Positions 54,097 to 62,584 of a stretch of DNA of 64,000 bases are shown here, piece after piece; positions within the stretch are counted from its first letter, which is position 1, and every line of letters starts with the position of its first letter. The position numbers and the translations under genes are program-made. The stretch comes from Butyricicoccus pullicaecorum (GTDB lineage: Bacteria > Bacillota > Clostridia > Oscillospirales > Butyricicoccaceae). The stretch is from the NCBI GenBank assembly GCA_018365995.1, contig JAGZIY010000004.1, positions 109,285 to 173,284 on the forward strand, read 5' to 3'. A model generated the notes under the pieces. It made no database searches. It was not told the DNA's origin and saw only the letters and a program-made list of their open reading frames with translations.

Positions 54097-54125
54097 TTGA
54101 CAAAATGTGAGTTTTTCTTTATACT
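54097..54125 (+). promoter_or_regulatory. Promoter of the BMP-type nucleoside importer operon
   Basis: Perfect TTGACA (54097-54102), 17-base spacer, TATACT (54120-54125). Confidence 0.85.
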
Positions 54126-54140
54126 TACTCTCGTAAGGAT

Positions 54141-54217
54141 GATACAAGAGATTGTCTGACCAAATGAGAGCAAACAGCATGGTTTTGCTCTATTTTTATG
54201 GAAAGGCGCTTTGTATC
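54141..54217 (+). other. Structured leader of the nucleoside importer operon
   Basis: GATACAA (54141-54147) can pair with TTGTATC (54211-54217), enclosing a hairpin AGAGCAAA/TTTGCTCT (54167-54174, 54184-54191) that is followed by ATTTTTA and so resembles an intrinsic terminator. The purine riboswitch consensus is not present. Possible attenuator of unknown input. Confidence 0.4.
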
Positions 54218-54252
54218 AGAAAACAGTTTGTTTGTAGGAGGATATAAAAAGC

Positions 54253-55407
54253 ATGAAGAGATTTCTAAGTGCAGTGCTCGCGGGTGTAATGAGTCTGTCT
54301 CTGATGGCTGGCTGTGGTTCCACGGGGGGACAGGAGCCTGCAAAGGAGAATGAGAACGAAAACAGCTCCACAGCAGAGGGCTTGTTTCCAGCAGTTGCCA
54401 AGGAGGACCTCAAAGTAGGTGTGATTCATATCACAGATCCGGCTGAGGGTGCTGGCTACACCTATACTCACGACCTTGGTATTCAGGGCATGCAGAAAAA
54501 TCTGGGACTGGAGGATAGCCAGATCATCCGTAAGAATAATGTAAATGATTCGGATGCGACTGCAATCCGTACCGCGCTGGAAGAATGTGTTGAGGAAGGC
54601 TGTCAGGTTATTTTCGCAACTTCTTGGGGATATATGGACTATGTTGAAGAAATGGCAGAGGAATATCCAGAAGTCATGTTTGCACACGGCACCGGCTATA
54701 AGTCCAATGGAAAGAACTTCATTAAGTACTTTGGCAAAATCAATCAGGCGCGTTACCTGTCTGGTATTGCAGCCGGTATGAAGACCACATCTAACAAGAT
54801 TGGTTATGTTGCAGCACAGAACAGTGAAAACGGTGAGGTTACTTCCGGTATCAATGCCTTTGCAATGGGTGTTGAGTCTGTAAATCCGGACGCAAAGGTT
54901 TATGTCAAGGTGACAGGTTCTTGGTTTGACCCCGAGGGAGAAGGACAAGCTGCAAAGTCCCTCATCGATCTGGGCTGTGATGTGATTGCACAGCACTGTG
55001 ATACCGCAAATCCGGCAACCGAGGCAGAAAAAGCTGGCGTTTATGCAATTGGTTACAATTCTGATATGTCAGAGAAAGCGCCGGGTGCAACCCTGACCTC
55101 TGTTGTTTGGGACTGGTCCGTATTCTACACCGAAGCGGTGAAGAACGTACTGGAGGGCACATGGGATGGCAAGGATTACTTCGGTTCTATGCAGGACGGT
55201 CTTGTAACCCTGTCTCCGCTCTCTGATCTCTGTGCAGAAGGTACCAAGGAAAAGGTACAGGAGGTACAGGACAAGCTGATGAGCGGCGAGTGGGACATTT
55301 TCGATGGCACCACAGAGTATGAGGACAATCAGGGCGAAAAGCATACCTTGAAGGCAGAAGATTACGGTACCTGCAACTGGTACTATAAGAATGTTGAGGT
55401 TGCATAA
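54253..55407 (+). CDS. BMP-family nucleoside-binding lipoprotein
   Basis: 384 residues with a lipoprotein signal peptide; the lipobox is LMAGC, with the lipidated Cys at about residue 21, followed by an acidic Ser/Asn linker. The mature part matches the BMP/PnrA (TmpC) family: KVGVIHITDPAEGAGYTYTHDLGIQGM, YPEVMFAHGTGY and QARYLSGIAAGM. PnrA-like proteins bind purine nucleosides. First and probably most expressed gene of the operon, separated from the ATPase gene by a terminator-like hairpin. Confidence 0.93.
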   Translation: MKRFLSAVLAGVMSLSLMAGCGSTGGQEPAKENENENSSTAEGLFPAVAKEDLKVGVIHITDPAEGAGYTYTHDLGIQGMQKNLGLEDSQIIRKNNVNDSDATAIRTALEECVEEGCQVIFATSWGYMDYVEEMAEEYPEVMFAHGTGYKSNGKNFIKYFGKINQARYLSGIAAGMKTTSNKIGYVAAQNSENGEVTSGINAFAMGVESVNPDAKVYVKVTGSWFDPEGEGQAAKSLIDLGCDVIAQHCDTANPATEAEKAGVYAIGYNSDMSEKAPGATLTSVVWDWSVFYTEAVKNVLEGTWDGKDYFGSMQDGLVTLSPLSDLCAEGTKEKVQEVQDKLMSGEWDIFDGTTEYEDNQGEKHTLKAEDYGTCNWYYKNVEVA

Positions 55408-55431
55408 GAGAATCCCAAGTTTTGGAAAAAG

Positions 55432-55463
55432 AGGGCGGTCAAAACACTTTTGGCCGCCCTTTT
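55432..55463 (+). terminator. Partial terminator between the binding protein and ATPase genes
   Basis: 13-bp stem AGGGCGGTCAAAA/TTTTGGCCGCCCT with one T-G pair, 3-base loop and TTT. Probably lowers downstream expression relative to the binding protein. Confidence 0.75.
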
Positions 55464-55495
55464 CTAACGTATCTCGAGAGAAAGAAGGAAAGAGT

Positions 55496-57013
55496 ATGGC
55501 AAATACCGAATATGCGATCGAGTGTCGTGGCATTACGAAAACATTTGGTTCGGTGGTGGCAAATGATGGAATTGATTTGACAGTGCGGTATGGTGAGGTA
55601 CTTGCACTCTTGGGTGAAAACGGTTCGGGCAAAACAACTCTCATGAACATGCTGTCCGGAATCTATCACCCAGATGCTGGAACCATTCAGATTGCAGGAA
55701 AGCCTGTCTCGATTAACTGTCCAGAGGACGCGATGGAATTGGGGATCGGTATGATCCACCAGCATTTTAAGTTGGTGGACGTATTTACAGCGTCTGAGAA
55801 TATTGCTGTCGGAACCGCGGGCAAGCGCCTTTCTGCTTCTGTCATGCGTCAGAAGGTAAAGGAAATCAGCGAGTCGATTGGTCTTGAAATCGATCCCGAC
55901 CGTCGTGCATTTGAAATGTCGGTTTCCGAAAAGCAGACCGTGGAGATTTTGAAAGTCCTGTACCGCGGACAAAAGATTTTGATTTTGGACGAGCCGACTG
56001 CCGTACTCACCCCACAGGAGACCGATCGCCTGTTTGATATCCTGCGTTCCATGCGCAAGCAGGGCTGTGCAATCATTATTATCACACACAAACTCAATGA
56101 GGTGCTCTCCATTTCTGATCGTGTCACCATACTGCGAAAGGGAAAATATATCGATACGGTCAATACAGCAGAAACCGATGAAAAGAAACTCACAGAACTG
56201 ATGGTTGGGCGGCCGATTTCTCTCGAAATCGCCCGTCCCGATGTGGTAGATCCCAAGACGATTTTGAAAATCGTTGACCTCACGGTACGTAAGCCTGATG
56301 GCAGTATTGCCATTGATGATGCGAACTTCGAAGTGCGCACGGGAGAGATTTTGGGTGTTGCAGGCATTGCTGGTTCGGGGCAGAAGGAACTATGTGAGTG
56401 TATCTCTGGTCTGTGTCCGGCACAAACCGGTGCGATTCTCTATCATAAGGAAAACCTGATTGGAAAAACACCGCGTGAAATCATTCATCTTGGCGTGCAG
56501 CTGGGCTTTGTGCCGGAGGATCGTCTTGGCATGGGACTTGTGGCTTCTATGGGAATGGTGGGCAATATGATGCTCAAAACCTACGATACCCCAAAGGGAC
56601 CGTTTATCGATCCCGCTCCTGCGCGCAGACATGCAGAGGATTTGGTGGAACGACTGGGCATTGTCACGCCGTCAGTAGATACACCCGTTCGTCTCATGTC
56701 GGGCGGCAATGTACAAAAGGTATTGCTGGGACGTGAGATTGAGTCCAACCCACAGGTGCTCATTACTGCCTATCCGGTACGTGGTCTGGATATCAATTCT
56801 TCGTATACAGTATATGATTTGCTCAATGAGCAGAAAAAAAAGGGCGTTGCGGTTGTGTTTATTGGAGAAGATTTGGATGTGCTCATGGCGCTCTCTGACC
56901 GGATCTTGGTCATGTGTCATGGTCAGATAACGGGAATTGTAGATGGCAGAACGGCAACCAAAGATGATATCGCGCGGCTGATGGTCGGTGCAGGGGAGGA
57001 GATACAGGCATGA
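55496..57013 (+). CDS. Nucleoside ABC transporter ATPase (two fused domains)
   Basis: 505 residues with two NBDs as in the RbsA/NupA type. NBD1: Walker A GENGSGKTT, signature MSVSEKQTVEI, Walker B ILILDEPTAVLTP, His switch IITHKLNE. NBD2: degenerate Walker A (GIAGSGQKE), signature MSGGNVQKVLLGRE, degenerate Walker B ending AYPVRGLD, the normal asymmetry of this family. The Ser in the first signature is within the range seen for sugar/nucleoside importers. Start chosen at the ATG with AGAAGGAAAGAG upstream; the longer reading runs through the terminator. Overlaps the permease gene by four bases. Confidence 0.95.
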   Translation: MANTEYAIECRGITKTFGSVVANDGIDLTVRYGEVLALLGENGSGKTTLMNMLSGIYHPDAGTIQIAGKPVSINCPEDAMELGIGMIHQHFKLVDVFTASENIAVGTAGKRLSASVMRQKVKEISESIGLEIDPDRRAFEMSVSEKQTVEILKVLYRGQKILILDEPTAVLTPQETDRLFDILRSMRKQGCAIIIITHKLNEVLSISDRVTILRKGKYIDTVNTAETDEKKLTELMVGRPISLEIARPDVVDPKTILKIVDLTVRKPDGSIAIDDANFEVRTGEILGVAGIAGSGQKELCECISGLCPAQTGAILYHKENLIGKTPREIIHLGVQLGFVPEDRLGMGLVASMGMVGNMMLKTYDTPKGPFIDPAPARRHAEDLVERLGIVTPSVDTPVRLMSGGNVQKVLLGREIESNPQVLITAYPVRGLDINSSYTVYDLLNEQKKKGVAVVFIGEDLDVLMALSDRILVMCHGQITGIVDGRTATKDDIARLMVGAGEEIQA

Positions 57014-58089
57014 TGCGTATTGTCAAAACCAAGGAAAAGAGCAGACAGCAGCAGTGGATTTTGCGTCTGGGCGCTTTCTTTCTGGCGCTTTGCGCGGGGG
57101 GACTTTTTCTGCTGATGCTGGGCAACAATCCATTTGCCGTATATGGGGCGATCCTTTCGGGGGCATTCCGCTCTAAGATGGCGATACAGGCAACTGTTAA
57201 AATCATGATCCCGCTGCTGATTTCGGCGCTCGGCGTGACGCTGGCGTTCAAGATGAAGTTTTGGAATATTGGCGGTGAGGGACAGCTCATTATGGGCGGC
57301 ATTTTTGCCTCATATTTTGCGCTGTTTCATGCAGATTGGCCCGGATTTATTTTGTTTCCAGTCATGTTCCTCGCGGGTATCGTTGGCGGCGGTCTGTGGG
57401 CGCTCATTCCGGCATATTTTAAGGTGCGCTTTGGCACCAACGAGACGCTTTTCACACTAATGCTCAACTATATCGCACTCCATCTAGTCAGCTGGCTGCA
57501 AGAGGGACCGTGGCGCGATCCGGCAGCAAACGGATTCCCGAAAATTGCGAGTTTTGAAAAGAGTGCGGTGCTGCCGAAGCTGTTTGGCGTGCAGGTAGGA
57601 TGGGTGATTGCGTTGGTACTCGTTGCGCTCCTGTTTGTCTACCTGCGCTATACCAAGCAGGGATATGAAATCTCTGTTGTTGGTGAAAGCCGCGCAACGG
57701 CAACCTATGCAGGCATGAATGTACAGCGCATCATTCTGCGTACCATGTTTCTGTCCGGTGCGATTGCTGGTATTGCCGGCATGGTACAGGTCACAGGCTC
57801 TGACCGCACTCTGACAGTCGGCGTTGCAGGTGGTGTTGGATTTACAGCAATTATTGTCGCATGGCTTGCACAGCTCAATCCGGTCAGCAGTATGGTTATT
57901 GCATTTTTGTTTGCAGTGTTGGAAAAGGGTTCCTCAGTCATTCAGTCGGAGTTTGGACTGTCCGCAGACTGTGCAGATGTATTGCAGGGTATTATCCTGT
58001 TCTTTGTGCTGGGCTGTGAATTTTTTGTACGATATAAATTTGTTCGGGATCAGAAGCAGACTGCTGCGTCGGAGGGAGGCAAAAAATAA
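57010..58089 (+). CDS. Nucleoside ABC transporter permease 1
   Basis: 359 residues, about eight to ten membrane segments. Conserved family stretches include NPFAVYGAILSGAF, FKMKFWNIGGEGQL (EAA-like coupling region) and RFGTNETLFTLMLNYIA. Member of the BPD_transp_2 permeases. The extended C-terminus is polar. Translationally coupled to the ATPase gene. Confidence 0.94.
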   Translation: MMRIVKTKEKSRQQQWILRLGAFFLALCAGGLFLLMLGNNPFAVYGAILSGAFRSKMAIQATVKIMIPLLISALGVTLAFKMKFWNIGGEGQLIMGGIFASYFALFHADWPGFILFPVMFLAGIVGGGLWALIPAYFKVRFGTNETLFTLMLNYIALHLVSWLQEGPWRDPAANGFPKIASFEKSAVLPKLFGVQVGWVIALVLVALLFVYLRYTKQGYEISVVGESRATATYAGMNVQRIILRTMFLSGAIAGIAGMVQVTGSDRTLTVGVAGGVGFTAIIVAWLAQLNPVSSMVIAFLFAVLEKGSSVIQSEFGLSADCADVLQGIILFFVLGCEFFVRYKFVRDQKQTAASEGGKK

Positions 58090-59046
58090 ATGGAAATGTT
58101 TATTAAGTTTCTGGTTGCTGCGGTTGCAGCCAGTATTCCGCTCCTTTTTGGTACGGTCGGAGAAATCCTGTCTGAAAAGGTCGGGCATCTGAATCTTGGT
58201 GTAGAGGGACTGATGTCCATTGGCGCTTGTGCCGGATTTATGGTCGGAATGCAGACAGACTCCTTTGTGTTGGCGTTAATTGCTGCATTTGCAGCAGGTC
58301 TTGTGGCGGCGCTCATCTATGCGGTGCTGACTGTTACATTCTTGGCAGATCAGAATGTATCCGGTCTGACGCTGACTATTTTCGGTATTGGACTTGCAAA
58401 CTTTATCGGCATTTATATGTTGGGACATACGGCGAATGGAACACTCAAGCTGCCAGAGGGCATCACTGCGCAAATGCGTGAAATCAATATTCCCGGACTG
58501 AGCGACATTCCAGTCATTGGGGATCTGCTGTTTTCGTATAGCCCGTTCGTTTATCTTGGCATTGCGCTTGCAATCCTTGCAGGGTTATTTCTCAAAAAGA
58601 CAAAGCTTGGGCTGAACGTGCAGGCAATTGGACATAATCCAGCAGCAGCAGATGCGGCAGGCATCAATGTCATGCGTTGGAAGTATATCATGATTTTGAC
58701 TGGCGGCGGCATTTGTGGAATCGGCGGCGCATACTGTGCAATGATTATCAACAGCGGCGTCTGGATTTCTAACAATGTCGGCGGTTTGGGCTGGATTGCG
58801 GTGGCGTTGGTGATCTTTGCAAAGTGGAATCCATGGATTGCTATTGGAGGCTCGTTTGTATTTGGTGCGCTGCGCGTACTCAAATACTATATGCCGCCAT
58901 CAGTGATTCAGCTGCCGACAGCGTTTTATGATATGCTGCCATTCCTGATTACTGCTATCATTCTGGTCATCAGTTCAATGCGCAAAAAACGAGATCTGAA
59001 TATTCCGGGGTCTTTGGGCGTCAACTATTTCCGAGAGGAACGCTGA
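58090..59046 (+). CDS. Nucleoside ABC transporter permease 2
   Basis: 318 residues, about eight to ten membrane segments. FGTVGEILSEKVGHLNLGVEG matches the second permease of BMP-type systems, and IGHNPAAADAAGINVMRWK is the coupling loop. Starts directly after the stop of permease 1 and ends the operon before a strong terminator. Confidence 0.94.
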   Translation: MEMFIKFLVAAVAASIPLLFGTVGEILSEKVGHLNLGVEGLMSIGACAGFMVGMQTDSFVLALIAAFAAGLVAALIYAVLTVTFLADQNVSGLTLTIFGIGLANFIGIYMLGHTANGTLKLPEGITAQMREINIPGLSDIPVIGDLLFSYSPFVYLGIALAILAGLFLKKTKLGLNVQAIGHNPAAADAAGINVMRWKYIMILTGGGICGIGGAYCAMIINSGVWISNNVGGLGWIAVALVIFAKWNPWIAIGGSFVFGALRVLKYYMPPSVIQLPTAFYDMLPFLITAIILVISSMRKKRDLNIPGSLGVNYFREER

Positions 59047-59054
59047 GACAGTCG

Positions 59055-59082
59055 AAAAATCGTGCGCAAGCACGATTTTTTG
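59055..59082 (+). terminator. Rho-independent terminator after the nucleoside importer
   Basis: Perfect 11-bp stem AAAAATCGTGC/GCACGATTTTT closed by a GCAA tetraloop, with T6. Confidence 0.92.
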
Positions 59083-59196
59083 TTACATATCGGAAAAACT
59101 GTGTACAAAATGACGGGGCAAAACAGTAGACAGATGGGGCTGAAGTTTGATAAACTTTTATAGGATAGACAGAATGAGGAAAAGTGAGGAAGGTTT

Positions 59197-60339
59197 ATGA
59201 AACGAAGTAAAATATGGGCGGTACTCACTGCTGTGATGCTTGGGATACTCACGGGGTGCGGTCAGACAGAGGCTCCGGCGGCGAAGCCGGTCAATGTCTG
59301 GGCAACCGGCACCGCGAATATGCAGGAGACATTTGAAAAGCTGGTTGCAGACTTTAACAAGCAGGCAGATGGAAAGTATGCAGCCGTGCTGCATTTTGTA
59401 CCAGAAGATGCTGATGAAAGTCTTGCGGACATGCTTGTACATGCTTATGAGTCGGATCAGGGGGAAACAGAATTTGATGTTGTGGAACTTGGGGACGATG
59501 ACCTCAAGAGCATTATTTCCCGCACTGATGAAGAAATCCTGATGCAGCTGGATTTGGATGCGATTCCCAATGCAGAGGGAGTGACGGTACAGCCGGTTGC
59601 GGCGATTGGGCGTGCACAGCCCTATCGCGGGACGGCTGTGATGCTCGCATACAATGCACAAGCTGTGCCGGAGGATGACCTGCCAACGACAATGGAGGCA
59701 CTTGGCGCATGGATTGTGGCACACCCGGGACGGTTTGCATACAACGCGCCCGGAACAGCAGGGGCAGGCGATTCTTTTGTACGTACCTGTATCTACAACC
59801 AAATCCCCGACGAGGAGGCGCTCATGAGTGATGACCCTAAGTGGGAGGAGAAATGGGATGCAGGCTTTGCGATGCTGACAAAACTACATCCATACTTGTA
59901 TCAGGAGAACGGAATAGTGACCTATCCAGCAGACGGTCAGGCAACCCTCGATTTGTTGGCACAGGGCAAAATCGACATGTGCCCGAGTTTGGTAGGTGAG
60001 GTGCTGTTGGCGCGCCGCGCAGGTACACTGACGGAAAACATAAAGCTGGCAAACCTCGAGCCTGCCTTGATTAGTTCGGTGCAGAGTGCTGCCGTACCAT
60101 CGTTCAGTGGAAATAAGGAAGGTGGGACTGCATTTATCAACTATTTGCTGTCTGAGGAGGCACAGAATACATTGGTACAGCAAATGGCAGTCGTTCCGCT
60201 CAAGATGGCAGATGCAGAGGAGGAAATCCTGCAAATCGATGCTGCGAGTTTTCGCACACAGGCGCTGGGGGAGCTGATTCCAAAGCTGAATCAGCGCTGG
60301 CGTGAGGAGATTGCGCATGCAAAGCGTATCGCCTCTTAA
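59197..60339 (+). CDS. Orphan extracellular solute-binding lipoprotein
   Basis: 380 residues with a lipoprotein signal; Cys21 follows LGILTG. The mature protein has the class-F/YnjB-like fold pattern: VNVWATGTANMQETFEKLV, EFDVVELGDDDLKSI, RGTAVMLAYNAQAVP, GRFAYNAPGTAGAGDSF and QMAVVPLKM. Such proteins bind metals, thiamine-like or polyamine ligands; the ligand here is unknown. No permease or ATPase gene is near, so it may share a distant transporter or act as a sensor for the adjacent two-component genes. A LytTR regulator starts 57 bases downstream. Confidence 0.8.
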   Translation: MKRSKIWAVLTAVMLGILTGCGQTEAPAAKPVNVWATGTANMQETFEKLVADFNKQADGKYAAVLHFVPEDADESLADMLVHAYESDQGETEFDVVELGDDDLKSIISRTDEEILMQLDLDAIPNAEGVTVQPVAAIGRAQPYRGTAVMLAYNAQAVPEDDLPTTMEALGAWIVAHPGRFAYNAPGTAGAGDSFVRTCIYNQIPDEEALMSDDPKWEEKWDAGFAMLTKLHPYLYQENGIVTYPADGQATLDLLAQGKIDMCPSLVGEVLLARRAGTLTENIKLANLEPALISSVQSAAVPSFSGNKEGGTAFINYLLSEEAQNTLVQQMAVVPLKMADAEEEILQIDAASFRTQALGELIPKLNQRWREEIAHAKRIAS

Positions 60340-60395
60340 CAGACGGATAAGGGCAAATCAAACAGGTACTTTTGGATATAAGAGAGGGATTGGAA

Positions 60396-61091
60396 TTGAA
60401 AATTGCAATTTGTGAGGATGATGCAGGACAAGCAAAGACAGCAGAAGCGTATATCCGTTCCCTTGCGCATGAGTTTCCGATAGAAGAAGTGGCGGTGTAC
60501 ATGACAGGCGATGCTCTTTCAAAAGTTTTGGAGGCAGGCACACAGTTTGATATTTATTTGCTCGATATCGATTTGCCCGGAGTGAGCGGGATTGAGCTTG
60601 CAGCACAGATTCGCAGCAGACAGTCCTATGCCTGTATTGCATTTTCGACAAGCTATCCGCAGTATGTCACGCATGCGTTTGCGCTGCAAAGTGCACAATA
60701 TTTTTTGAAGCCAATCGAAAAAGAAGTATTCGTCACTGCAATGAGAAAAATGCTAAAGGATTATACAGAGGCATGGGTCACACTGGTTTTTGAGAATCAG
60801 CGCACAGTCACACTGCGTCAGCAGGATATCGTCTATATAGAGTTCTATCATGGCATTATGACGGTATGGACAAGGGAGCGGTCATACGAGGTGCGGGTCA
60901 ATGTCAAAGCGTGGAAGCGTATCTGGTATCAGCGCGGATTTTTACAGAGCCATCAGGGATATTTTGTAAATCCAAAGCATGTTTGTGCAATCGAGGCAGA
61001 TGAGGTGCTGTGCACCGATAATATTTCGTGTCCGCTCAGTGCCAGATGCAAAAAGGATTTTATGGATCAATTTTTGGAATATATGCAGTAA
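60396..61091 (+). CDS. LytTR-family response regulator (intact receiver)
   Basis: 231 residues from a TTG start seven bases after AGAGAGGGA. The receiver (about 1-118) has Glu7-Asp8-Asp9, phosphoacceptor Asp57 in IYLLDIDLPG, Ser/Thr in FSTSYPQYVTHAF and Lys in YFLKPIEKE. The LytTR DNA-binding domain (about 130-231) has RQQDIVYIEFYHGIMTVW and FLQSHQGYFVNPKHV. All phosphorylation residues are present, so it is the likely partner of the GHKL kinase encoded after the following terminator. Confidence 0.92.
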   Translation: MKIAICEDDAGQAKTAEAYIRSLAHEFPIEEVAVYMTGDALSKVLEAGTQFDIYLLDIDLPGVSGIELAAQIRSRQSYACIAFSTSYPQYVTHAFALQSAQYFLKPIEKEVFVTAMRKMLKDYTEAWVTLVFENQRTVTLRQQDIVYIEFYHGIMTVWTRERSYEVRVNVKAWKRIWYQRGFLQSHQGYFVNPKHVCAIEADEVLCTDNISCPLSARCKKDFMDQFLEYMQ

Positions 61092-61110
61092 ATCGGTCGA
61101 AATAAGAGGA

Positions 61111-61147
61111 AACAGGGAACCTTTAGGCGGGGTATCCCTGTTTTTTT
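61111..61147 (+). terminator. Rho-independent terminator after the first LytTR gene
   Basis: Stem AACAGGGA/TCCCTGTT with an inner ACC/GGT helix, then T5 beyond the stem. Confidence 0.85.
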
Positions 61148-61232
61148 GTGGATGGATTCCTTGTGGAAATCAGGAGAAAAGTGAAAATCGATGGAAAACA
61201 GCGGGAGAGATGTGAAAATAGCAGGGATATAT

Positions 61233-61261
61233 TTGACGAAACAGTTGGGGAACGCTATAAT
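61233..61261 (+). promoter_or_regulatory. Promoter of the GHKL kinase-LytTR operon
   Basis: TTGACG (61233-61238), 17-base spacer, perfect TATAAT (61256-61261), 30 bases before the start. Confidence 0.8.
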
Positions 61262-61290
61262 ATATATAACATTCTGAAAGAGGATACGTT

Positions 61291-62571
61291 ATGGGATTCG
61301 CATATATCATAAAGGGGCTGGCAGAACTTACGACCGTGCATTTTCTGATGCAGACAGCATTTGACGTATCCGCCTGCAATAAGAAGAGATGTGTTGTCTG
61401 CTGGGCGTTGTTTCTGCTTTTTATGTTTTCTAAAGGCGTAATTGAATATCCAGTTCCATATAGCTGGCTGTTTCGCATTGCAGTTCTGTTCATGGTGACA
61501 TTCTGCTATCGAACCAATCTGGTAAACCGGATCCTGACAGCGATGTTTGCGTTTGTCATGATGACATGCACGCAGGCAATCGTTTTTTTTCTGACAGATT
61601 GTATAGAGTGCTGTCCGATTGCGGTCAATAAGCCAGAGGACAATGTTTGGATATGGATCGTATTGGGGTGCAGCGTCGTTCAGTTGATTATGACGATGGT
61701 CGTCTGCAAGCTGATTGCCTTATATCGTGCCTATCCGCAGAAAACCTATGCAAGTATTTTTTTAATCGTATTTTGCCTTTGCATGTTGGCAATCGAGCTT
61801 ATTGTTATGCTTACGGATTCCATTTATATGCCGAGTACGTTCATCACGCTGATTTTCGTACTGTTCTGCGTCGGGCTGTGTATTGGACTGTTTCGAGAGC
61901 AGCTTCGAGTACAGGAGGAACGCTCCCGATTGGAGTTTCTGGAAAAACACACTGCCAATCAGGTTGCACATTATGCCGCATTCTATAATCACGATCGTGA
62001 TATCCGCAAAATGCGGCATGATTTGAAAAATTTTGTCATCGGTGCACAGAGCTATTTACAGCAGCAGGAATATGAAAAGCTGGACGATTATTTTTCACAG
62101 TTTTTAGGGAGTATTCAGCCGACAGAGTTTTTCGATACAGGAAATCCTCTTCTGGACGCGGTCATCACAGCGAAATATACCGATGCCCCGCTGATTTCGT
62201 TTGATGTTTCCATTCCACTGCTGACCGATCATATTCGTATCGATCCGATGGATATTGCGATGCTGCTTGCAACGGCGCTGGATAATGCAATCGAGGGCTG
62301 TGAAGGCTGTCAAGAGCCTTTTATTCGGGTCAAAATGGTACAGCAGGGCAGGACGCTTTCGATCCTTGTGCAAAATCCAACCAATCATCCCATACGGGAA
62401 AAGAAGAACCGTTTGATTACCCAAAAGGCAGACCCTGCCCAGCATGGCTATGGGATCCCGGGGATGCAGCGAATTGCCCATAAGTATCATGGACACCTCA
62501 ATTGGTTCCTGCAAGATGGGGTGTTTTCGCTGCGGGTACTCATGCAGGATTTGGAGGAGCGTCAGAAATAG
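61291..62571 (+). CDS. GHKL sensor histidine kinase, AgrC-like
   Basis: 426 residues: six or seven N-terminal membrane helices (about 1-210), a coiled linker, a dimerisation helix with the His box KMRHDLKNF (about residue 250) and a GHKL ATPase domain with N-box LLATALDNAIEGC and GYGIPGMQRIAHKY. This is the layout of AgrC/ComD-type peptide sensors. No AgrB or AgrD gene could be found around it, so the signal is unknown. All catalytic boxes are intact. A LytTR regulator follows 13 bases later. Confidence 0.9.
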   Translation: MGFAYIIKGLAELTTVHFLMQTAFDVSACNKKRCVVCWALFLLFMFSKGVIEYPVPYSWLFRIAVLFMVTFCYRTNLVNRILTAMFAFVMMTCTQAIVFFLTDCIECCPIAVNKPEDNVWIWIVLGCSVVQLIMTMVVCKLIALYRAYPQKTYASIFLIVFCLCMLAIELIVMLTDSIYMPSTFITLIFVLFCVGLCIGLFREQLRVQEERSRLEFLEKHTANQVAHYAAFYNHDRDIRKMRHDLKNFVIGAQSYLQQQEYEKLDDYFSQFLGSIQPTEFFDTGNPLLDAVITAKYTDAPLISFDVSIPLLTDHIRIDPMDIAMLLATALDNAIEGCEGCQEPFIRVKMVQQGRTLSILVQNPTNHPIREKKNRLITQKADPAQHGYGIPGMQRIAHKYHGHLNWFLQDGVFSLRVLMQDLEERQK

Positions 62572-62584
62572 AGGGAAGAGTTTT

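Noticed and set aside
54128..54170. CTCTCGT/ATGAGAG as an antiterminator exclusive with the downstream terminator
   Set aside because: The predicted start site is near 54132, so most of the 5' arm would not be in the RNA.
55496..57013. Defective ABC signature (MSVSEKQ) in the first ATPase domain
   Set aside because: Related sugar/nucleoside importers also have Ser or Ala at this position, so it is within family range.
61092..61290. AgrD-like peptide gene before the GHKL kinase
   Set aside because: The gap holds a terminator and a promoter; no small frame with an amphipathic leader and cysteine-containing core was seen.
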